A stretch of DNA of 64,000 nt from positions 1-64,000 of the forward strand of contig JAHLLM010000014.1 of NCBI GenBank assembly GCA_020444175.1. The letters run 5' to 3'. Shown one piece after another: positions 1 through 8,765 of this stretch. Source of the DNA: Desulfobulbaceae bacterium (GTDB lineage: Bacteria; Desulfobacterota; Desulfobulbia; Desulfobulbales; SURF-16). Position numbers and translations under genes: made by a program. Numbering within the stretch: the first letter of the stretch is position 1; every line of letters begins with the position of its first letter. Under the pieces are notes generated by a model that saw nothing but the letters and a program-made list of their open reading frames with translations, did not search any database and was not told where the DNA came from.

Positions 1-119
1 TTTTATTAGATTTTATTCAGCAACTTCCTCTATGCATATTCCACAGTATCTTCTACATGGAACTCATTATCTTTACTCCCAAACAGTGATCAGTGAACCC
101 CGAGCCCAGACCGCAAAAC

Positions 120-887
120 TCATCCCTGTCTTTCCGCCACCCTGACTATCTGACTGGCCATACAACCTGCGCCAAATCCATTATCAATATTCACAACGGC
201 CATTCCCGGAGCGCAACTATTGAGCATGCCGAGCAGGGCCGCTATTCCTCCAAACCCGGTTCCATACCCGACGCTTGTAGGCACAGCAATGACCGGCGCC
301 TCAACCAACCCGGCCACAACGCTTGGCAATGCGCCTTCCATGCCGGCTACAACAACAAGCACTGCTGCTTCAGACAGCAATTCGTGGCGGGAATAGAGCC
401 TGTGTATTCCCGCCACTCCGACATCATAGGCTGCTTCAACCCTGCAGCCCAGATTTACAGCAGTTACCCTTGCCTCTTCCGCAACCTGCACATCGGATGT
501 TCCGGCAGACAATATGCCAACCAGGGGCTTGTTTTTCGAAATTTCACCGCCGAGCTGACGCGCCACAATCATGCGGGCCTCTTCGTGGTACATGGCTTCC
601 GGGAATTTATGGCAAATGCTTTCGCCTTTCTCTTTAGTTACCCGCGTCGCCATGACCACGCCAGGCCGCTCAAGCATACTGGCAAAAATTGAACATATCT
701 GTTCTGCGCTCTTATTCTCCGCAAAGACAACTTCAGGGATACCTGTCCTCAAATTCCGATGATGGTCCAAACAGGCAAAACCGAGGGGATCAGGATTCAT
801 TCTTTTAATTTCCCGGAGAGCATCGTCAACTCCACAGTCTCCTTCTCTCACCTGTCTCAGCAATTTTTCTATCCTATCGTCATTCAT
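120..887 (-). CDS. larB: LarB-type nickel-pincer cofactor biosynthesis carboxylase/hydrolase
   Basis: The 255-aa product matches the LarB (PurE-like/AIR carboxylase-related) family. In characterised members LarB carboxylates and hydrolyses nicotinic acid adenine dinucleotide, the first step towards the nickel-pincer nucleotide of lactate racemase and related enzymes. The N-terminal third is helical. The PurE-like fold follows, with the AGTSD motif at about residues 128-132 and a glycine-rich stretch (VPTSVGYGTGFGG) near residue 203. The ATG start has a GAGAG element upstream and lies only 6 bp after the stop of the diguanylate cyclase gene, so the two are probably co-transcribed. No larC or larE is visible in the window. 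The role is assigned by family only. Confidence 0.88.
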   Translation of the reverse strand: MNDDRIEKLLRQVREGDCGVDDALREIKRMNPDPLGFACLDHHRNLRTGIPEVVFAENKSAEQICSIFASMLERPGVVMATRVTKEKGESICHKFPEAMYHEEARMIVARQLGGEISKNKPLVGILSAGTSDVQVAEEARVTAVNLGCRVEAAYDVGVAGIHRLYSRHELLSEAAVLVVVAGMEGALPSVVAGLVEAPVIAVPTSVGYGTGFGGIAALLGMLNSCAPGMAVVNIDNGFGAGCMASQIVRVAERQG

Positions 888-893
888 ATTCTC

Positions 894-2627
894 TCAACTT
901 TCAACCCTGTTTCTCCCTTGATTTTTAGCCCTGTACAAGGCGGCGTCCGCCCTGCCCAGCAACTCACTCCACGTCTCTTTTTTGTCTTTCGAGCTTGCAG
1001 CGACACCGATGCTTACAGTTATTTTAATTGCAACTTCTTCACAATGAAATGTGTTGTGCTCAATCATCTTTCTCAGATCTTCCGCAAGATCACCTGCTCC
1101 TTCCACATCAGTCTCCGGCAATATGACGGCTATTTCTTCGCCTCCATAGCGTGCTACAACTGCCTGATCAGCATCAAAACGGGCAATGATGTCAGTTGAT
1201 CGCAACCTGCTTGTCAGCATTTCGGCAATACCGCACAAAACAACATCACCGCATCCATGGCCATAACTGTCATTAACATTTTTAAAAAAATCTATATCCA
1301 TCATGATAACGGAGAGTTCATGATGGTGCCGTATTGCCCTGTTGTGCTCCATGTGCAGAAACTGATTCATATAACGATGATTGTATAAACCCGTCAGACC
1401 ATCGGTGACAGCCATTTCCTCCAACTCCACATTAACCCGCTGCAGCTCTTTTTCAGCCTGTTTTCTTCTTGTTATCTCCTGGGCAAGGTCCTCATTCAAC
1501 TGACGCTGCTGCTCAAGGCTGTTTTTCAAATCATGGTTTATTTTTTTGCTCAGATTAAAAGCGTTCTCTGTTTTTCTCACCGTTATAAATGCAATGCACA
1601 GAGACAACAAAACTCCCATTGTTGCCGCAACAGCCAGAATAATCCTGTTTTGCCTGGAAATCGCATGCATATTTCCCCTGGCATCGGACAAAATCGAGTC
1701 CTCTACGAACTTTTTCAGCTCCGTCACCCTTTCCATAACTTTTTCCAGCAGGAAAAAAGCCTTCTCTTTCTGTGACTGGTAAGCAGACATTTCGTTAAAA
1801 TATCGATCATAGGCATAGCTGCTCAGCGCGGAAAGCCCGTCCTCCAACTGCTTCACATCACCGAAAACGTCATCCATGATCCTCTTGGCCTCTTCAGGGT
1901 TCTGGTCAGATACATACTGATCGGCCAGAGCGACAGCGTCGTGCAGATGTTCATGAAGCGGCCCTATATCGGCAAACATCTTCCTCAAAACAGGGTCAGG
2001 GGAATCATTTTGGCCATACCAGGTAAAATGATCCGGAGCAGTAGACTGCACATCAAAATCAACTCTTTCCTGTTTCCTGATTTTTGCCGCAATTTTATTC
2101 ACGAACTTTTGATGCTCCAGCTCTCTTTCCCTGAATGTCTCAAAAAGAGGCAACAACTGCCCTTCACGAATTTCTGAAAGGGAAACAATCCTCTCTTTAA
2201 TTGGCATAAGGGCCACCAGGCTGTCATAAAACGACTGTCCGTCTTCCAGAAGTTTGTCGATATGCTCTTTTACTGCATACGGGCGGGCAATTTTTTCAAT
2301 TTTGTCCCCAATTTCATTAAAATCATCTTCAAGATCCATCAGCTCATGTTGAATATCCTCAAATCCATGGACAGAAACTTCCAATTGCTCAGGAATTTTT
2401 CCAGCCTTGACGATATTCATCCGCATTTCATTCACCCGTCCCAGAAAATAAACCGCGTCAATCGTGACTTCCATGGCTTTTTTATTGGCATCCATGGCCG
2501 ACAGGGCATAAAAGGCCAGAAAACCCAAAAAAAGCGAAACAGATAAAAAGGCAATCATCAGCCTCTTCTGAGGTGACCTCCCGGAAGATGACAGAGAGGA
2601 TATATGTGTATTTATACTTCTATCCAA
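894..2627 (-). CDS. Membrane-anchored diguanylate cyclase (GGDEF) with displaced I-site
   Basis: 577 aa. One transmembrane segment lies at about residues 23-43 and a second at about 327-347. They enclose a helical, probably periplasmic sensor of about 280 residues. A coiled coil leads into a C-terminal GGDEF domain whose active motif is GGEEI near residue 495, consistent with c-di-GMP synthesis from two GTP. The segment before the active site reads RSTD-IIAR-FDADQAVVAR-Y-GGEEI. In typical cyclases the inhibitory RxxD site is five residues before GG(D/E)E(F/I); here ten extra residues separate them. The rest of the domain (YNHRYMN, MDIDFFKNVND, SIGVA) looks intact. The gene is upstream of larB in the same transcript and is preceded by a gap that may hold a structured RNA. 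The signal sensed is unknown. Confidence 0.9.
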   Translation of the reverse strand: MDRSINTHISSLSSSGRSPQKRLMIAFLSVSLFLGFLAFYALSAMDANKKAMEVTIDAVYFLGRVNEMRMNIVKAGKIPEQLEVSVHGFEDIQHELMDLEDDFNEIGDKIEKIARPYAVKEHIDKLLEDGQSFYDSLVALMPIKERIVSLSEIREGQLLPLFETFRERELEHQKFVNKIAAKIRKQERVDFDVQSTAPDHFTWYGQNDSPDPVLRKMFADIGPLHEHLHDAVALADQYVSDQNPEEAKRIMDDVFGDVKQLEDGLSALSSYAYDRYFNEMSAYQSQKEKAFFLLEKVMERVTELKKFVEDSILSDARGNMHAISRQNRIILAVAATMGVLLSLCIAFITVRKTENAFNLSKKINHDLKNSLEQQRQLNEDLAQEITRRKQAEKELQRVNVELEEMAVTDGLTGLYNHRYMNQFLHMEHNRAIRHHHELSVIMMDIDFFKNVNDSYGHGCGDVVLCGIAEMLTSRLRSTDIIARFDADQAVVARYGGEEIAVILPETDVEGAGDLAEDLRKMIEHNTFHCEEVAIKITVSIGVAASSKDKKETWSELLGRADAALYRAKNQGRNRVES

Positions 2628-2709
2628 AATTTTACCTTTTTTAATCTTGCCCAGCTCATGGATGAAATGCTAAATTCGGCAGAATCCGGACAGTCAACTT
2701 GATGATATC

Positions 2710-2843
2710 CACTCAGCAAAACCACAAAACGTGGCCTACAGGCTCCAGACCGTAACGGTTCAGAGCTGCCTCGCATAGGCAAGTCGACCTGCGGAATCTC
2801 AGCCTCTACCCTGCGAGCCCTCATACCTCAGGTAAACTGAGTG
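2710..2843 (-). ncRNA. Possible structured leader RNA upstream of the diguanylate cyclase
   Basis: This lies in a 358-bp gap (2628-2985) with no convincing gene. Read on the minus strand, CACTCAG (2843-2837) can pair with a distal CTGAGTG (2716-2710), closing a 134-nt domain. The same CTCAG can instead pair with an adjacent CTGAG (2831-2827). Inside are short hairpins GCCT/AGGC, ACCG/CGGT and CCAC/GTGG. Two mutually exclusive pairings recall a riboswitch or attenuator, but no known consensus fits: c-di-GMP-I, cobalamin and SAM classes do not match, and only CUGAGA and GAACC recall the TPP class. It could also be a decayed repeat. The remainder of the gap is AT-rich and ends in an ATAGTTAC word near 2876. 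Confidence 0.3.
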
Positions 2844-2985
2844 CAGCAAAGGCTCCGAAGATGTGATGCAGCTGAATAGTTACATTTTAAGAAAGCTGCG
2901 TTATTATAAATAACGCTTATTACTATATCATTATCATTAACCTATTCTCAAAAAAACTTATTCCTAATACGATACGACAAAGACC

Positions 2986-3909
2986 ATGCCGAATACTTTT
3001 GATCATCGATCACCAAGAAGCTGGACAAAAATCCAGGTTGAAACAAATCCAGGGCAGGCGGAACTTATCGCTTCGTTCATAACATCGATAACCGGACTTG
3101 GAGTTGAACAGTCAATTGACCAACCCGGCTCATCTTTACCTGTTGCAACTGTAACGGGGTACCTTGAAGACAAAGATGAAATCCAGATCAAACAGCAGGA
3201 AATCCTCTCTTTTCTGGAAAACCTTTCCCCCAAACCCTCTCAAATAAACTTTGAAGAAATTATCGAGGAGGATTGGGGAAAAAACTGGAAAAAGCATTAT
3301 CGCCCGACACAGATTACTGATCGTATAACCATTAAACCGACTTGGGAGAACCATACTCCCAAAAAAGACGAAATCGTTATTGAAATCGACCCAGGTCTTG
3401 CCTTTGGGACCGGCCTTCACGCCAGCACGCGCCTTGCCTTACAGCTGACAGAAAAGGCCTTTTCTCTGAATCCGCCTCCGACAACCGTGCTTGATGTGGG
3501 AACCGGCACCGGCATTCTCGGTATGGCCGCTGCCTTTTTAGGGGCAACGGATGTTACCTGTATTGATAACGATCCGGATGCAGTTGTCTGCGCCCTGGAA
3601 AATGTCAGCCAAAACAAACTCTCATCCACAGTTAAGGTAAGCGGTATGGACCTGGATGACCTCCGGGGTACCTATGACCTTATTATTGCAAACATCACGG
3701 CGGATGTTCTCACTCTCCTTGCACCGGGGCTGACCCGGCTGCTTGCCTCACCCGGCCAACTCATCCTGGCGGGCATTTTGAAAGGCGACCAGGCACAGGC
3801 CATTGAGAAGACCTTCACGGCCCTCGGACTGGGGGTCTGCGACTCCCCGCAGGAGGAGGCCCAGGACGGAGAGGAATGGCAGGCCTTCAGATTCGTCCGG
3901 ACCACATAA
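2986..3909 (+). CDS. prmA: Ribosomal protein L11 methyltransferase
   Basis: 307 aa, close to the usual PrmA length. The N-terminal substrate-recognition domain (about residues 10-100) is followed by a class I SAM-dependent methyltransferase fold. The glycine-rich SAM loop DVGTGTGILG lies near residue 170, the acidic strand end CIDNDPDA near 190, and the catalytic-type NITADVL motif near 233. The enzyme methylates lysines and the N-terminus of ribosomal protein L11. The ATG start is chosen at the first conserved residues; the upstream ribosome-binding site is weak. It is first in a same-strand cluster with rsmE and dtd, 38 bp before rsmE. Confidence 0.93.
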   Translation: MPNTFDHRSPRSWTKIQVETNPGQAELIASFITSITGLGVEQSIDQPGSSLPVATVTGYLEDKDEIQIKQQEILSFLENLSPKPSQINFEEIIEEDWGKNWKKHYRPTQITDRITIKPTWENHTPKKDEIVIEIDPGLAFGTGLHASTRLALQLTEKAFSLNPPPTTVLDVGTGTGILGMAAAFLGATDVTCIDNDPDAVVCALENVSQNKLSSTVKVSGMDLDDLRGTYDLIIANITADVLTLLAPGLTRLLASPGQLILAGILKGDQAQAIEKTFTALGLGVCDSPQEEAQDGEEWQAFRFVRTT

Positions 3910-3947
3910 ACTCATGAACCCTCGTCTGAGGAATCAAAAGGAAGAGA

Positions 3948-4664
3948 ATGCACCGTTTTTTCATCAAGCAAAAAGACATTGACGGCCCCCTTGCCAGACT
4001 TTCCGGCGAGGAGGCGCATCATCTACGCACCGTCAGGCTGAAACCAGGTGAGAAGGTTGAACTGTATGATGGAACCGGAAACGTATATCAAGCCCAGATC
4101 CAGAGCAAAGACAAAGCTGCACAGCTCATTATTACAGGTCACACAATGCTTTCCAGGCCTGCGCCGGAACTCTCAATTGGACAAGGACTTTTAAAAGGGA
4201 AAAAAATGGATTTTCTTCTGCAGAAATGCACGGAACTCGGAGTGAAAACCTTTATCCCCTACACATCACGTTATTGCGTGGTGACTCCTCCCAAGGAATC
4301 AAAAAGTGACCGCTGGCAAAAAATCAGCATGGAAGCCTGTAAACAATGCGGCAACCCCTTCCCTCTTGACATAAAGAACACCTGTTTATTTGAGGAACTC
4401 CTGGAAAACACCAATCAGTATGCCACAAAACTCATCTTCTGGGAAAAGGAGACAGCCGGCAGCATCGCGAATTTCAGCACTCTTTCATCAACACCTTCAA
4501 TTCTTGCACTTATCGGCCCGGAAGGCGGCTTCTCTGAAGAAGAAGTTAAAATGGCTGTTGCAGCGGGCTTTACATCGCTTTCTCTTGGCCGGCGAACCTT
4601 GCGGGCCGAGACAGCGACACTTTCCATTACGTCTATCCTGCAGCATCTGGGAGGAAATTTATGA
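3948..4664 (+). CDS. rsmE: 16S rRNA (uracil1498-N3)-methyltransferase
   Basis: 238 aa, typical for RsmE. The N-terminal PUA-like RNA-binding domain includes [14 protein letters not shown]. The C-terminal SPOUT domain carries the trefoil-knot motifs [13 protein letters not shown] (near residue 189) and [11 protein letters not shown] (near 210), which bind SAM. The family methylates N3 of U1498 in 16S rRNA within the assembled 30S subunit. A purine-rich AGGAAGAGA element precedes the ATG. The stop overlaps the dtd start by 4 bp (ATGA), so translation is probably coupled. Confidence 0.94.
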   Translation: MHRFFIKQKDIDGPLARLSGEEAHHLRTVRLKPGEKVELYDGTGNVYQAQIQSKDKAAQLIITGHTMLSRPAPELSIGQGLLKGKKMDFLLQKCTELGVKTFIPYTSRYCVVTPPKESKSDRWQKISMEACKQCGNPFPLDIKNTCLFEELLENTNQYATKLIFWEKETAGSIANFSTLSSTPSILALIGPEGGFSEEEVKMAVAAGFTSLSLGRRTLRAETATLSITSILQHLGGNL

Positions 4665-5107
4665 GAGCCGTGGTACAGCTTGTAAAAAAGGCGTCGGTTG
4701 TGGTTGGCGACGAGACAGTGGGGGCAATCGACAGAGGCCTCCTTGTTCTCCTCGGGGTCAACAAAGATGACAGGGAGCAGGACGCCTTGTATCTGGTTGA
4801 GAAAATTATCAACTTGCGCATCTTCCCGGACGAAGAAGGAAAAATGAACCTCTCGGTTCGCGATATAGAGGGAGAAGTCCTTGCCGTCAGTCAGTTTACT
4901 CTCTTTGGGGACTGCCGGAAAGGCAGAAGACCCTCTTATTCCCATGCCGCCCCCCCGGAAATGGCCAATCGTCTCTATGAATTTTTTGTAGAAAAAATGC
5001 AAGCACATCTGCCGGTCAAAACAGGGACCTTCCAGGCCATGATGGAAGTGGAACTCATCAATGACGGGCCTGTTACTTTACTTGTTGACTCGGGAAAGAA
5101 TTTCTGA
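4661..5107 (+). CDS. dtd: D-aminoacyl-tRNA deacylase
   Basis: 148 aa, matching the DTD1 family length. The two motifs that form the cross-subunit active site are present: SQFTLFGD near residue 77 and NDGPVT near residue 137, containing the cis Gly-Pro used for chiral proofreading. The enzyme hydrolyses D-amino acids (and glycine from tRNA-Ala) off mischarged tRNAs in the cytoplasm. It overlaps rsmE by 4 bp, the end of a three-gene translation-related cluster. The next gene is convergent and starts its stop codon 27 bp downstream; no clear terminator is visible between them. Confidence 0.95.
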   Translation: MRAVVQLVKKASVVVGDETVGAIDRGLLVLLGVNKDDREQDALYLVEKIINLRIFPDEEGKMNLSVRDIEGEVLAVSQFTLFGDCRKGRRPSYSHAAPPEMANRLYEFFVEKMQAHLPVKTGTFQAMMEVELINDGPVTLLVDSGKNF

Positions 5108-5133
5108 TCTCTCTTTTACGACTTTGCCGATTT

Positions 5134-5616
5134 TTACGTCTTCAGCCCCTCTCGCTTTAAAAGGCCGACCTTGAGCCAACATTTCCGCATGGCATTTTTT
5201 ATTTGTTCGTCTTCTATCTCAGCAAGAAGCTTTTCGAACTCTTCCACACTCTGTTTATCGGGCTCACTTCTGACAACAGGAGTTTCCGCCCGGCTGTCGC
5301 CCTCGACAACGGGTCGGCCAAGCGTACTGTCAAGCTGGAAACGTATATCCGTGAACTTCTCCTTTTTCAGACGCTTGTTGATCTTATGCAGAAACATTTC
5401 CTTGAGCATATGGAGCTGCTGCATCCAGACGGAATCAGATACGCTTACCCAGAGAACACCCTTCCTGATTACATACGGCTGAGCCCGCCTGGCTATATCA
5501 GCACCGACCAATTCATCCCAGAAAGTAAAAACGCGATGGAGCTCGACCCTCCCTTTCCAGCCCTTTGAGGCAATGAGAGAGTTGAGCAATGAATGTATGG
5601 GTGTTGGTTTGGCCAT
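5134..5616 (-). CDS. DUF721/DciA-like protein
   Basis: 160 aa from the ATG at 5616. The longer reading frame that starts further upstream is rejected because its first 35 residues are encoded partly by a heptanucleotide repeat and read NSKLKT over and over. The core (GWKGRVELHRVFTFWDELVG, then YVIRKGVLWVSVSDSVWMQQL) matches the DUF721 domain, found in DciA, the ancestral loader of the DnaB replicative helicase. The C-terminal part is acidic and helical and poorly conserved in the family. The function is inferred from the domain only. It is divergent from ychF and convergent with dtd. Confidence 0.75.
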   Translation of the reverse strand: MAKPTPIHSLLNSLIASKGWKGRVELHRVFTFWDELVGADIARRAQPYVIRKGVLWVSVSDSVWMQQLHMLKEMFLHKINKRLKKEKFTDIRFQLDSTLGRPVVEGDSRAETPVVRSEPDKQSVEEFEKLLAEIEDEQIKNAMRKCWLKVGLLKREGLKT

Positions 5617-5623
5617 GGGAAAA

Positions 5624-5665
5624 GTTTTGAGTTTTGAGTTTTGAGTTTTGAGTTTTGAGTTTTGA
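5624..5665 (+). repeat. Heptanucleotide tandem repeat, (GTTTTGA)x6
   Basis: Six perfect copies of the 7-bp unit GTTTTGA run from 5624 to 5665, directly upstream of the ATG of the DciA-like gene. On the minus strand the unit reads TCAAAAC. Copy number in such arrays is usually variable, so it could alter the leader length of the gene. Related, more decayed heptads occur near 8114, 11198 and 24132. Confidence 0.9.
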
Positions 5666-5747
5666 TAAATAATAATCTCTTCTTGCCTGATTGCAAAGAA
5701 ATCATTATATAGTGTGACCATCCGTTAAATGAACATAATCAGTTATC

Positions 5748-5789
5748 TTAACGCAAGTGGCTTATCGCCCACCTGCGTTAATTTTTTTT
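5748..5789 (+). terminator. Hairpin with T-run in the dciA-ychF gap
   Basis: The arms TTAACGCA (5748-5755) and TGCGTTAA (5774-5781) are perfect complements. An inner GTGG/CCAC pairing continues the stem, and a run of eight T follows. The form is that of a rho-independent terminator read rightwards. It sits about 100 bp upstream of ychF, so it could be an attenuator for ychF or the end of an unannotated short transcript. Confidence 0.5.
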
Positions 5790-5888
5790 GTAACTATGTT
5801 TGTAACTATATATAGAGTCCCCTGCTTAACTCAATCCGGACATTACGTTTAATAGTTACATCTATTATATAATAAAGGAGAATCAGCC

Positions 5889-6983
5889 ATGGGTTTTCGC
5901 TGCGGCATTGTCGGATTGCCCAATGTGGGTAAATCCACCATTTTTAATGCCCTTACATCAGCAGGTATCGAATCTGCCAATTACCCTTTTTGCACCATTG
6001 AGCCCAATGTAGGCATGGTCCCGGTTCCGGATGAACGTCTTGACAAGCTGGCAAAACTGGCAAACACCAAAAACAAGGTAAATGCCCAGATGGAATTTGT
6101 TGATATTGCCGGTCTTGTAAGCGGCGCAAGCAAAGGTGAAGGACTTGGCAACCAGTTTCTTGGCCATATACGCCAGGTCGATGCCATCGCCCATGTCGTT
6201 CGTTGCTTTGAAGACAGCAATGTTGTCCATGTGGATGGCGCTATCGACCCTTTGCGTGATCGGGAAATCATCAACACGGAACTTATCCTGGCTGACATGG
6301 AAACAGTCGGCAGAAGACTGGACAAGACAAGATCTCAGGCCAAGTCTGGCGACAAACTTTTCAAGGCACAGGTTGTTATATTGGAACAGTTGCAGGAGTT
6401 GCTGGACAACGGGAAACCTGCCCGGCTCCTGGAAACAGATGTTACAGGCAAAGCCCTTTTGAGAGAGCTGTGTCTGCTCACAGCCAAACCCGTCCTGTAT
6501 GTGGCAAACGTTGCTGAGGAAGAAATTTCCACAGGCAACAAATGGGTTGATGCGTTACAAAATGCCTCAAAAGACGAAGGGGCTGCCGTGGTTGTTATCT
6601 CCGGGGCCATTGAAGAGGAACTGAGCACCTTAAGCCAGGAAGAGCAGAAAGATTTTCTTGCCGACATGGGTATGGAGCAATCAGGGCTCAACCGTTTGAT
6701 CAGAGCGGGATACGATCTGCTCGGCCTTATCAATTACTTTACCGTGGGAGAAAAAGAAACCAGAGCCTGGACCATCCACAAAGGCACAACAGCTCCCGGG
6801 GCGGCAGGGGTTATTCATACCGATTTCGAACGAGGCTTTATACGGGCGGAAATCATTTCCTACGAAGACTATATATCCTGCGGCAGCGAAGCGGCAGCGA
6901 AAGAAAAAGGCCTGTGGCGTTTAGAAGGAAAAGAGTATATTGTGCAGGATGGAGATTGTATAAACTTTCGTTTTAATGTTTAA
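5889..6983 (+). CDS. ychF: Redox-regulated ribosome-binding ATPase YchF
   Basis: 364 aa, the usual YchF/OLA1 length. The P-loop GLPNVGKST is at about residues 8-16, followed by the switch elements (DIAGLV near residue 76), a coiled-coil insertion, and a C-terminal TGS domain that includes the conserved WTIHKGTTAPGAAGVIHTDF segment. Members of this Obg-related family prefer ATP over GTP, bind the ribosome and respond to oxidative stress. The ATG follows an AAAGGAG ribosome-binding site at a good distance. The gene stands alone between a hairpin-bearing leader and a MITE-like repeat. Confidence 0.95.
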   Translation: MGFRCGIVGLPNVGKSTIFNALTSAGIESANYPFCTIEPNVGMVPVPDERLDKLAKLANTKNKVNAQMEFVDIAGLVSGASKGEGLGNQFLGHIRQVDAIAHVVRCFEDSNVVHVDGAIDPLRDREIINTELILADMETVGRRLDKTRSQAKSGDKLFKAQVVILEQLQELLDNGKPARLLETDVTGKALLRELCLLTAKPVLYVANVAEEEISTGNKWVDALQNASKDEGAAVVVISGAIEEELSTLSQEEQKDFLADMGMEQSGLNRLIRAGYDLLGLINYFTVGEKETRAWTIHKGTTAPGAAGVIHTDFERGFIRAEIISYEDYISCGSEAAAKEKGLWRLEGKEYIVQDGDCINFRFNV

Positions 6984-7014
6984 CTGCAAAAATTCAAGGA
7001 AACTTTTCTCCACC

Positions 7015-7171
7015 TTTTGACGGTTTCGTATTCATGCCCTTTAGGGTGAAAACCCTCTCAACCGCCGCCGGAACGTGTGTAACTTGTTGATATTGCGTTA
7101 GCGGATGGTCAGATTCAGGACTTTTTACCCTAACAGCCTGCTAAAGGGCATAAATGCGAGTTCATCAACTT
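7015..7171 (-). repeat. MITE-like element, family 1, copy A
   Basis: This is the best-preserved copy of the dispersed element. The ends are an imperfect 26-bp inverted repeat. One arm begins GACGGTTTCGTATTCATG (from 7019) and continues into CCCTTTAG; the other, read on the minus strand, begins GATGAACTCGCATTTATG and continues into the same CCCTTTAG. The inside is also partly palindromic (GGGT(G/A)AAAA on both sides). There is no coding capacity. Orientation is given relative to the copies at 13.8 and 43.6 kb. Its right end touches the leader of the DUF4438 gene. Confidence 0.8.
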
Positions 7172-7201
7172 TTCAACCTTGAACCCCACAACAGGTGTAT
7201 C

Positions 7202-8083
7202 ATGCTCACGACCAACAAAGATCAACTTGTCTGCCAGTCGGTGATCGGAGAGATCACCTCGCCTCTGGGCGGCATTAATCCTTATCGAATCAATCCGGAT
7301 GGCCATTCCGATGTTTACCCCGGAGTGGGCGGCATTACATATAATGTACGTATCGGCGACGCGGCCTGCGGACTTTTTGCCGACCATGTGGAACCAGGTG
7401 TCAGCATCTCCAACTTTACCCAGTTTCAAGGACAGCCAGGACCAAACAGGGCATTGAATATTTTTTCCTGCGTCGGTAATGTTGCCAAGATTGTCTCCGG
7501 TGAAGCCCAGGGAAAAACAGGAAGGGTCACCGGCAAGCATGGAGGAATAGACCACGTTCTTATTGATTTTGAACCTGAAATCCTGGAAGAGCTGGTTATT
7601 GGCGACAAAATTCAGATAAAAGGTTTTGGCTGCGGTCTTTCGCTGACCGATTTCCCGACCGTAAAAACCATGAACCTCGATCCTGACCTGCTGGCTGTAA
7701 TGGGTATGCAAGACATCGGAGACGGAAAGATCGAGGTTCCTGTTACCCATATCGTTCCCGCCAAGATAATGGGCTCCGGCATTGGCCACTCCCACAGCAA
7801 CTCAGGGGATTATGACATTCAGCTCTTTGATCGTCCTACTGTTGAGGAGTACGGCTTATCGAGTCTGCGCTTTGGAGATATCGTGGCCATAACCGATGCA
7901 GATGCCACATATGGCCGTATCTACAAAACAGGGGGCGTTGTTATTGGCGTGATTGTCCATTCCGATTGCGTGCTGGCAGGCCACGGTCCCGGTGCCATGG
8001 TGGCTATGGCCTCCAAAGAAGGACTGATTGTTCCCCGAATCGACAGCACTGCAAATCTGAAAAATTACTTTGCAAAACTGTAG
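7202..8083 (+). CDS. DUF4438 family protein
   Basis: 293 aa from the ATG at 7202. A longer frame from 7154 is possible, but its first 16 residues come from the inverted-repeat end and adjoining spacer DNA, so it is not used. The sequence is globular, with no signal peptide or membrane segment. It shows the family-like features GGINPYRINPDGHSDVYPGVGG near the N-terminus and GSGIGHSHSNSGDYDIQ near the middle, rich in His and Asp. The family has structures from thermophiles but no established biochemical role that I know of. It lies 66 bp upstream of pyrE on the same strand and may share its transcript. Confidence 0.7.
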   Translation: MLTTNKDQLVCQSVIGEITSPLGGINPYRINPDGHSDVYPGVGGITYNVRIGDAACGLFADHVEPGVSISNFTQFQGQPGPNRALNIFSCVGNVAKIVSGEAQGKTGRVTGKHGGIDHVLIDFEPEILEELVIGDKIQIKGFGCGLSLTDFPTVKTMNLDPDLLAVMGMQDIGDGKIEVPVTHIVPAKIMGSGIGHSHSNSGDYDIQLFDRPTVEEYGLSSLRFGDIVAITDADATYGRIYKTGGVVIGVIVHSDCVLAGHGPGAMVAMASKEGLIVPRIDSTANLKNYFAKL

Positions 8084-8113
8084 ATTCCTTCAGAAGGTGT
8101 GGGCTATGCCACA

Positions 8114-8149
8114 CTTGAAACTCATAACTTAAAACTCGAAACTCTCAAA
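8114..8149 (+). repeat. Decayed heptad repeat before pyrE
   Basis: Successive seven-base words CTTGAAA, CTCATAA, CTTAAAA and CTCGAAA run up to the pyrE start codon. They are diverged copies of the same kind of unit seen as a perfect array at 5624. The pyrE leader therefore has no recognisable Shine-Dalgarno sequence. Confidence 0.55.
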
Positions 8150-8707
8150 ATGACCGACAGACAACGACTAAAAGAAATTATCCTGGAAAAATCCTTTCGC
8201 AAGGGCAAATTCAAACTCACCTCCGGCCTTGAATCTGATTTTTATTTCGACGGCAAACAGACAACTCTCTCAGCCGAAGGCGCTTACCTCTGCGGCAAAC
8301 TTATTTTTGAACTGATACGAAAACACCCGGAAAAAATTGGTGCGGTGGGCGGCATGACTCTGGGAGCAGATCCCCTGGTGACAGCCGCCTCAATTGCCAG
8401 TTTCCTGGCCCAGGACCCGATTCCAGCCTTCATTGTCCGCAAAGAGTCCAAGGGCCATGGCACGAATCAATTTATTGAAGGGCAGAAAAACATGCAGCAA
8501 GGCTGCCTGGTTACCCTTTTAGAGGATGTGGTCACCACGGGAGGCACTCTTCTCAAAGTTATTGATCGCGTGGAGGAACAAGGGTATAAGGTAGCCCAGA
8601 TCATCACTGTGGTCGACCGCCAGGAGGGAGGAGCTGAAACCCTCAAAGAAAAGGGCTTCACACTTGAATCTCTTTTTACCAGAGATGAATTAATGGCGGA
8701 CGCGTAA
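8150..8707 (+). CDS. pyrE: Orotate phosphoribosyltransferase
   Basis: 185 aa from the ATG at 8150; the longer frame begins within a heptad repeat and is not used. The enzyme makes orotidine 5'-monophosphate from orotate and PRPP in pyrimidine synthesis. The type I phosphoribosyltransferase PRPP-binding loop LLEDVVTTGGTLL is at about residues 123-135. The substrate-binding TSGLESDFYFDGKQ is near residue 24 and the mobile catalytic loop contains RKESKGHGTNQ near residue 96. Length and motifs are standard. It is followed after 112 bp by a small zinc-ribbon-like gene. Confidence 0.93.
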   Translation: MTDRQRLKEIILEKSFRKGKFKLTSGLESDFYFDGKQTTLSAEGAYLCGKLIFELIRKHPEKIGAVGGMTLGADPLVTAASIASFLAQDPIPAFIVRKESKGHGTNQFIEGQKNMQQGCLVTLLEDVVTTGGTLLKVIDRVEEQGYKVAQIITVVDRQEGGAETLKEKGFTLESLFTRDELMADA

Positions 8708-8765
8708 AAAGGCTCAAAACGAGCCGGAGCAACATCCTAAATCAACAAATTAAGATACCTGAACC

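Noticed and set aside
2612-2824. 70-aa minus-strand frame upstream of the diguanylate cyclase
   Set aside because: It overlaps the cyclase start, has no protein-like signature, and covers the hairpin-rich segment better explained as RNA or repeat.
2640-2890. TPP or c-di-GMP riboswitch
   Set aside because: Only isolated words (CUGAGA, GAACC) recall the TPP class; the CCAGCGUAGGGA part is absent. The conserved GEMM core is not present either.
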